DNA from: Burkholderiales bacterium
GTDB lineage: Bacteria; Pseudomonadota; Gammaproteobacteria; Burkholderiales; Usitatibacteraceae
Reading direction: 5' to 3'
Assembly: GCA_026125445.1 (NCBI GenBank)
Contig: JAHCLE010000014.1
Location: forward strand, 1-37,503
DNA length: 37,503 bases
Shown: positions 32,247 through 37,503 of the stretch, in pieces
Layout of the letters: each line of letters opens with the position of its first letter
Numbering within the stretch: position 1 is the first letter of the stretch
The notes under the pieces: generated by a model
The model's input: only the letters and a program-made list of their open reading frames with translations
Database searches by the model: none
What the model was told of the DNA's origin: nothing
Position numbers and translations under genes: made by a program

Positions 32247-33630
32247 GCTCCTCGTCGTGGCGGCCCTCGCGGCCGCGGGCTGCGCGCCGAGCTACACGCT
32301 GCCGCCGACGCACCTCCCGGATGCGACCCGGCCCGGCGAGCAGGTCGTGGTCGCGAAGGACTGGTGGAAGACCTTCGGCGACCCGGCGCTCGACCGCCTC
32401 GTGGACGCGGCCTTCGCCGCGAGTCCCACGTTCGAATCGGCGGTGGCGCGCGTGGACGCGGCGCAGGCCCGCGCCGGCATCGCGGGCTCGCAGCAGCTCC
32501 CGACGGTGGGGGCGGGGGCCGCCGCCTCGCGCCAGAAGCTCTCCACCGAGACCAATCCCGGCGCTACCGGAAACTTCACCGTGTACGGGGCGAGCCTGCA
32601 GGCCTCCTGGGAGATCGACCTCTGGGGACGCATCCGCAACGAGGTGGCGGCCTCGGAGGCGGACCTGCTTGCGGCCGGCTACGCGCGAGACGCCGTCTGG
32701 CTCGCGCTCTCCGCGCAGGTGGCCCAGGCCTATTTCCAGCTGCGGTCGCTGGATGCCCAGCTCGAGGTCACGCAGCGCACGGTGGTCTCGCGCGAGAAGT
32801 CCTACGACCTGCGGGAAATGCGCTTCACCCGAGGCATCACCTCCGAGCTGGACCTGCGCCAGGCCGAGACGGAGCTCGCCAACGCGCGCGCCCAGGTGCC
32901 CGACCTCAAGGACGGGATCGCGCGCACGGAGGGAACGCTCGCCGCGCTCACGGGCGCCTCGCCCAACGAGCTCTTCTCCCAGGGCGCGCCTCGCGGCAAG
33001 GACCTCTTCCAGATCCCGGTGCCACCGGCCGTGCCCGAGGGCCTGCCCTCGGACCTGCTGCTTCGCCGCCCCGACATCCGCGAGGCCGAGGAGAACCTGC
33101 GCGCCACGCAGGCGCGGGTGGCGGCCGCGCGCACGGCCTGGTTCCCCGTGGTGAGCCTCACCGGCGCCTACGGCGGCGAGAGCCTCGCCTTCTCCGACCT
33201 CTTCAAGGGGCCGGCGCGCGCGTGGTCCTTCGCCGGCTCGCTCGCGATGCCGCTCTTCAACTCGGGGCTCACGGCGGCGCAGGTGGACCTCGCCTCGGCC
33301 AACGAACGGGCCGCGGCCGCCGCCTACCGCGACACCGTGATCCGCGCCTTCGCCGACGCGAGGAACGCGATCACGGCGCAGAAGCAGGCCGCCGACCGCG
33401 TGGCCGCGCGCTCCCAGGCGGTGAACGCGCTGCGCCGGCAAGTCTACCTGGCCACGCTTCGCTACGACAACGGCTACTCGAACTACCTCGACGTGCTGGA
33501 CGCCGAGCGCAACCTCTTCTCGGCGGAGCTGGGGCTGGCCGACGCGAAGCGCGCGCACCTTTCCGCCGTGGTGGACCTGTACCGGGCCCTGGGCGGCGGC
33601 TGGATGCTGCCGGAAGCCCGCGGAGGCTAG
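32239..33630 (+). CDS. RND efflux outer-membrane factor (OprM/NodT type)
   Basis: TolC-like channel protein of 463 residues, lipid-anchored (lipobox AAGC near residue 15). Two related halves with long helical segments are seen; typical landmarks are DWWKTFGDPALDRLV near residue 40, WEIDLWGRIRNEV near 125 and a late NYLDVLDAERNLFSAEL. It completes the three-part pump with the two preceding genes. The ATG at 32239 overlaps the pump gene by eight bases and is preceded by AAGGAGG. Confidence 0.95.
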   Translation: MRRLLVVAALAAAGCAPSYTLPPTHLPDATRPGEQVVVAKDWWKTFGDPALDRLVDAAFAASPTFESAVARVDAAQARAGIAGSQQLPTVGAGAAASRQKLSTETNPGATGNFTVYGASLQASWEIDLWGRIRNEVAASEADLLAAGYARDAVWLALSAQVAQAYFQLRSLDAQLEVTQRTVVSREKSYDLREMRFTRGITSELDLRQAETELANARAQVPDLKDGIARTEGTLAALTGASPNELFSQGAPRGKDLFQIPVPPAVPEGLPSDLLLRRPDIREAEENLRATQARVAAARTAWFPVVSLTGAYGGESLAFSDLFKGPARAWSFAGSLAMPLFNSGLTAAQVDLASANERAAAAAYRDTVIRAFADARNAITAQKQAADRVAARSQAVNALRRQVYLATLRYDNGYSNYLDVLDAERNLFSAELGLADAKRAHLSAVVDLYRALGGGWMLPEARGG

Positions 33631-33652
33631 ATCCGCCGCCCGGGTCGGTTCC

Positions 33653-36022
33653 TCACGCCGGGGGGACGGCGGGGCCGGGGAGGACGACGGAAACGGGCAC
33701 CGGGCCGGCGACATCCAGGTGGACGTCGCGCTGCGGGAAGGGGAAGGCGATTCCCGCCTCCGCGAAGGCCCGGTCGATCATGTGCAGCAGGTCGCTCTTC
33801 ACGCGACGCGGATCCGCGTCCGGGTCCAGCTCGACCCAGTAGGTCAGCGCGAAGTTGACGGCGCTGTCGGCGAACTCCTCCAGGTAGACCTGCGGCTGCG
33901 GGCTCTTCAGGACCAGCCCGTGCCGGTCGAGCACGCCGGCCAACAGCGCCGCCGCGGCCCGCAGGTCGGTCCCGTAGGCGACGCCCACGGCGATCGACTG
34001 GCGCGTGGTGGGGCTGGTGAAGGTCCAGTTGGTGACGCTCCCCTCGACGAAGCGGCTGTTCGGGATGATCGACTCGATCCCGTCGGCGGTCCGCAGCGTC
34101 GAGGCGCGCACGCCGATCTCGGTGATGCGGCCGCGCACGCCGTCGACCTCGACCAGGTCGCCCAGGCGCAGGGGCCGCTCGACCAGCAGCATGATCCCCG
34201 ACACGAGGTTCTTGAGCAGGTTCTGCAGCCCGAAGCCGGCGGCGATCGCGAGCGCGCCGCCGAGGAAGGCGAATGCCGTGAGCGGGATGCTGGCGCCCAC
34301 GAGCGCAATGATCACCAGGATGGCCGTCACGACGAAGAGCACCCACTGGCGCACGAGCGCCGCCGTCTGGGGCGAGGCGCGCCCGCGCGCCACCGCCAGC
34401 CGCTCGACGCGGCGCGCGAAGAGCCTCGCGATCCAGTAGCCCAGCAGGACGATCAGGGCGGCGCCGAAGGTCTTGCCCACCGTGACGCTGCGCGACACGG
34501 TCACGCGCCGCCCGTCCGCGGCCTCGTAGGTGTCCTCGAGCGTGAAGATCTCGTGGTTCCACGCCCGCCTTGCCGCCAGCCACGCGCCCGCGGCGGCGTC
34601 CTGCGCGCGCTCGCCCAGCGAGGCTCCGCGCCGCTCCTCGAAGTCGGCGCGGAAGTGCGACAGGAGCCGCTCGAGCTCCTCGCCGCGCTCGACCGCGCGA
34701 CGCTGGCTCGCCTCCCTTTGCCGCAGCGCGTCGACGAGCCGCCGGGCCGCGGGGGAGTCGGAGGCGAGGGCGGTCCTGAGCTGCGCCTCCTCCTCGCGGA
34801 TGCGCCCTTCCGTGGCCGAGACCCGCTGCCGCAGATACTGGAGCGCGGAGCGAAGGCCGGCGAGCGAGGTGGTGAGCCGGTCGTAGGCGGCGCGGGCGCG
34901 CACGGGGTCGTTCGTGCCGACGACCGCGGCGCGCGCCTTCCAGACGGCCCGCTCGCCTTCCAGCTGCACGAGGTGCTCGCGCAGCAGGTCGATGCGCCCG
35001 CTGGCGTTGAGCGCGAGCTCGTGGCGCGCGGCCGCCTCGCGCTCGAGCTCCGCGAGCCGCGCCTCGCGCGCCTCCGCCGGCTCGCCGGGCCGGGGCGGGG
35101 CGGCGCGCGCTTCCGCCAGCCGCCGCTCGGCCGCGCCGCGGGCGTCGATCGCGGCGAGAGACTCGCGGCTGGCGCGCTCGAGATCCCTTTCGGCCGCCCG
35201 TTGGCGGGACTCGATCCGGGCGAGCACCTTCTCCAGCTCGGCGGGAGGCAACGCGTGCTGCGTGCCCGCATCGGCGAGCTTGCGCCGGGCGAAGCCGTTC
35301 GCCGCGACGGCCGCCGCCTCCTCGACCTGCGCCGCCCGGGCCGCCAGTTGCAGGAGCACCTGCGTCTCGCCGTCGAGCCTCGCCTGCATCGCCGCCAGGC
35401 CGCGCTTCCATTCCAGCGCCGCCGCGCCCGGGGTGCCGCGCGCGCGGTCGGCCGCCTCGGCGGCGAGCCGCGCGGCCCCCTGGCTTTCCCGGAACCGGTC
35501 GGAGAGCTGCGATTCGACGCGGGCGAAGAGGGCGCGCCGCGCCTGCGCCTGCGCGACCTGCGCCTGCGAGTTCTCGACCTCGTCGCGAAGCGCGTCCACC
35601 AGCAGCACCGAGTGCGGCGGCGGGGCGTCGAAGCCGCGCCAATCCCCCTGCTGGCGCTCGACCTCGGCCAGGCGGCTGCGCGACTCGTCGGTGCGCGCGA
35701 GGGCCTCGAGCTGCTGCTGGAGCACGCTCACGATCTGCCGGGCGAGCGACAGGCGCGAGGTGATCTCGAGGGCCGGCGTGCCCGGCGGCGCGTCCGCGGG
35801 CGCTTCCCCCGCCGCCTCGTAGCCGGCGAGCGCCGCCTTGGCCGCCGCGTGGTCGCGGGCGATCGCCTCGTGCGAGCGCAGGGCGGGGGCCTCGGCCGCC
35901 ATCGCCGAGGCCGGCTTCGACGGCGCCAGGCCCGGAAGCTGCGCGCCGGCCGGGACGGCGGCGAGCGCGGCGGCCGCGAGGACGATCCCGGCAAGTCTCC
36001 CGGCGGAAGGGCGATGGCGCAT
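33653..36022 (-). CDS. Large mechanosensitive channel of the MscS family
   Basis: Protein of 789 residues. A signal peptide (about 1-27) is followed by a long periplasmic region of about 450 residues rich in Ala, Glu and Arg with heptad-like coiled-coil character. Several membrane helices and the MscS core follow ([20 protein letters not shown] pore helix, [26 protein letters not shown]). The plan resembles MscK/MscM-type channels that open under osmotic shock, though shorter. It is convergent with the efflux operon. A TATAAT on the minus strand (36036-36031) lies only eight bases before the ATG, suggesting a nearly leaderless message. Confidence 0.92.
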   Translation of the reverse strand: MRHRPSAGRLAGIVLAAAALAAVPAGAQLPGLAPSKPASAMAAEAPALRSHEAIARDHAAAKAALAGYEAAGEAPADAPPGTPALEITSRLSLARQIVSVLQQQLEALARTDESRSRLAEVERQQGDWRGFDAPPPHSVLLVDALRDEVENSQAQVAQAQARRALFARVESQLSDRFRESQGAARLAAEAADRARGTPGAAALEWKRGLAAMQARLDGETQVLLQLAARAAQVEEAAAVAANGFARRKLADAGTQHALPPAELEKVLARIESRQRAAERDLERASRESLAAIDARGAAERRLAEARAAPPRPGEPAEAREARLAELEREAAARHELALNASGRIDLLREHLVQLEGERAVWKARAAVVGTNDPVRARAAYDRLTTSLAGLRSALQYLRQRVSATEGRIREEEAQLRTALASDSPAARRLVDALRQREASQRRAVERGEELERLLSHFRADFEERRGASLGERAQDAAAGAWLAARRAWNHEIFTLEDTYEAADGRRVTVSRSVTVGKTFGAALIVLLGYWIARLFARRVERLAVARGRASPQTAALVRQWVLFVVTAILVIIALVGASIPLTAFAFLGGALAIAAGFGLQNLLKNLVSGIMLLVERPLRLGDLVEVDGVRGRITEIGVRASTLRTADGIESIIPNSRFVEGSVTNWTFTSPTTRQSIAVGVAYGTDLRAAAALLAGVLDRHGLVLKSPQPQVYLEEFADSAVNFALTYWVELDPDADPRRVKSDLLHMIDRAFAEAGIAFPFPQRDVHLDVAGPVPVSVVLPGPAVPPA

Positions 36023-36030
36023 GGGCGCCG

Positions 36031-36036
36031 ATTATA
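36031..36036 (-). promoter_or_regulatory. -10 element immediately before the MscS-like gene
   Basis: TATAAT on the minus strand, eight bases before the ATG at 36022. No clear -35 hexamer at the usual spacing. The TACCCGGAA-type motif (36081-36069) lies about 45-57 bases upstream of the predicted start. Confidence 0.5.
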
Positions 36037-36146
36037 GGGCGGGCAATCGCGCGCGCCGGGCTGGACTCCCCGTTCCGGGTAATCCATGCTTGGCGGGGTG
36101 CCGCCGAAGGCGCGCGCCCCCATTCCAGCCGCCCCCTTTCCAGACC

Positions 36147-37385
36147 ATGGACTTCTCCCCCTCCCCGAAGGCCGCGGAACTCATCGCGCGCATGCAGGCC
36201 TTCATGCGCGACCACGTCCTGCCCGCGGAGCCGGGCTACGCCGACGAGCTCGTGGGCGGCGCCGACTGGCGGCGCTGGAAGCAGCCGAAGATCATGGAGG
36301 CCCTCAAGGAGCGGGCGCGCCGCGAGGGCCTTTGGAACCTCTTCCTGCCCCACGCGGGCCTGGGGGCGGGGCTCTCGAACGCCGACTACGCGCCGCTCGC
36401 GGAGCTCACCGGGCACTCGCTCATCGCGCCCGAGGTGTTCAACTGCAACGCCCCGGACACCGGCAACATGGAGGTGCTGGCCCTCTACGGCTCGGAGGAG
36501 CAGCGCGAGAAGTGGCTCAAGCCCCTGCTTGCGGGCGAGATCCGCTCCGCCTTCTGCATGACGGAGCCGGAGGTGGCCTCCAGCGACGCGACCAACATGC
36601 GCGCCACCGCGGTCCTCGAGGGCGGCCAGGTGGTCGTGAACGGCCGCAAGTGGTGGAGCTCGGGGCTCGGGCACCCCCACTGCAAGGTGGCGATCTTCAT
36701 GGGGCTCTCGGACCCCGCCGCGGACAAGCACCAGCGCCACTCGATGGTGCTCGTGCCGCTGGACGCGCCGGGCGTCACGATCGAGCGCATGGTGCCGTGC
36801 TTCGGCGTCCACGACGAGCCCTTCGGCCACGGCGAGATCACCTTCAAGGACGTGAGGGTGCCGAAGGAGAACGTGATCGCCGGCATCGGCCGCGGCTTCG
36901 AGATCGCGCAGGGGCGCCTGGGGCCGGGGCGCATCCACCACTGCATGCGCGTGATCGGCGCGGCGGAGCGGGCGCTGGAGCTCCTGTGCGCCCGGGCGGA
37001 AAGCCGCGTCGCCTTCGGCAAGCCGCTCGCGCTGCTGGGCGGAAACGCCGACGCGGTGGCCGACGCGCGCATGGCGATCGAGCAGGCGCGGCTCCTCACG
37101 CTCAAGGCCGCGTGGATGATGGACACGGTGGGCGTGAAGGCGGCCATGAGCGAGATCTCGCAGATCAAGGTCGTGGCGCCCAACATGGCGCAGAAGGTGA
37201 TCGACGCCGCGATCCAGGTGCACGGCGGCGCGGGCGTCTCGGACGACTTCCCGCTCGCGGCCCTGCACGGCTACGCGCGGATCCTGCGCATCGCCGACGG
37301 CCCCGACGAGGTGCACCGCGCGCTCATCGCGAAGCTGGAGTTCCGGCGCCAGAAGGCCCGCCGCGAAGGCACGCCGGCCCCATGA
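36147..37385 (+). CDS. Acyl-CoA dehydrogenase family protein (ACAD10/11-like)
   Basis: Flavoenzyme of 412 residues. The helical N-terminal domain is followed by the FAD/substrate segment [20 protein letters not shown] (about residues 135-154), a beta domain with NGRKWWSSG, and a C-terminal helical domain ending with [16 protein letters not shown]. Such enzymes oxidise acyl-CoA to enoyl-CoA and pass electrons to ETF. The following gene starts at the overlapping ATGA and encodes a phosphotransferase. That pairing matches the ACAD10/11 type, which acts on 4-hydroxyacyl-CoAs. The ATG at 36147 has no strong ribosome site. Confidence 0.93.
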   Translation: MDFSPSPKAAELIARMQAFMRDHVLPAEPGYADELVGGADWRRWKQPKIMEALKERARREGLWNLFLPHAGLGAGLSNADYAPLAELTGHSLIAPEVFNCNAPDTGNMEVLALYGSEEQREKWLKPLLAGEIRSAFCMTEPEVASSDATNMRATAVLEGGQVVVNGRKWWSSGLGHPHCKVAIFMGLSDPAADKHQRHSMVLVPLDAPGVTIERMVPCFGVHDEPFGHGEITFKDVRVPKENVIAGIGRGFEIAQGRLGPGRIHHCMRVIGAAERALELLCARAESRVAFGKPLALLGGNADAVADARMAIEQARLLTLKAAWMMDTVGVKAAMSEISQIKVVAPNMAQKVIDAAIQVHGGAGVSDDFPLAALHGYARILRIADGPDEVHRALIAKLEFRRQKARREGTPAP

Positions 37386-37503
37386 CGGAATCCTCGGCGC
37401 TCGTCGACCGCGCGGGACGCGTGCGCGAGGGTGAGGAGCTCGATTGCGCGAAGGTCGACGCGTTCCTGAAGGCGCGCATCCCGGGGCTCGAAGGCACGCC
37501 CGA
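37382..37503 (+). CDS. Phosphotransferase (APH family), N-terminal fragment
   Basis: Only 40 codons are inside the window: [20 protein letters not shown], then a helix and PGLEGTP. This opening is typical of the aminoglycoside-phosphotransferase-like kinases encoded beside acyl-CoA dehydrogenases of the ACAD10/11 type, thought to phosphorylate hydroxyacyl-CoA. The ATG overlaps the dehydrogenase stop as ATGA. The kinase motifs lie outside the window. Confidence 0.78.
   Translation, partial: MTESSALVDRAGRVREGEELDCAKVDAFLKARIPGLEGTP

Noticed and set aside
29684-33154. A 1156-codon plus-strand frame over the RND pump and outer-membrane factor
   Set aside because: It is another frame of two clear genes, with Arg/Pro-rich, low-complexity translation and no domain.
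33627-37316. A 1229-codon minus-strand frame opposite the acyl-CoA dehydrogenase and over the MscS gene
   Set aside because: Shadow frame in GC-rich DNA. The MscS-like frame at 33653-36022 and the dehydrogenase frame carry the real domains.

Overview
The window is GC-rich chromosomal DNA, very probably from a betaproteobacterium (Rhodocyclales/Nitrosomonadales/Burkholderiales-like). The evidence is the rplU-rpmA...obgE block divergent from ispB, a tRNA-Pro, the PP0621-pilS-pilR-acetyltransferase-ampD block, nnrS, a class GN sortase system and an RND efflux operon. No transposase, phage gene or CRISPR array is visible.

Layout. 1-1970 (minus): rplU, rpmA, a terminator, a LysE-type exporter and the N-terminal part of obgE. 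2035-3131 (plus): ispB, a terminator and tRNA-Pro(CGG). 3146-10957 (minus): rhodanese-like lipoprotein (ExtH-like), pentahaem cytochrome, small Cys-containing secreted protein, trihaem cytochrome, porin (ExtI-like), PAS histidine kinase and NtrC-type regulator. 11339-14200 (plus, divergent): atypical TusA-like protein, YeeE/YedE transporter, canonical TusA and three small proteins, most of them joined by ATGA overlaps. 14270-16072: nnrS behind a perfect FNR/NnrR-type palindrome, with a convergent hemerythrin. 16123-22368: class GN sortase and its VIT/VWA target (minus), then response regulator, LpxR-like protein and histidine kinase (plus). 22411-26753: PP0621, PilS, PilR, GNAT, AmpD. 26829-33630: two small lipoproteins, an HTH protein and an RND tripartite pump. 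33653-36022 (minus): large MscS-like channel. 36147-37503: acyl-CoA dehydrogenase and the start of a phosphotransferase.

The most interesting part is 3.1-14.2 kb. I read it as one sigma-54-controlled system: an ext-type outer-membrane electron conduit (known from Geobacter, where ExtI is linked to selenite/tellurite reduction) beside a sulfur/selenium uptake and relay module. Three -24/-12 promoter elements with exact GG-N10-GC spacing precede the two arms and the internal small-protein/trihaem/porin unit. Two of them share further structure: near-identical core elements, an A6CA tract exactly 16 bases upstream, and the 12-mer TTCAATTTGCAA centred 93 and 94 bases upstream. The NtrC-type regulator and a kinase with four clustered cysteines close the minus-strand arm and are the obvious candidate controllers. 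The pentahaem cytochrome appears to start at CTG.

All product names come from reading the translated sequence; no database search was run.
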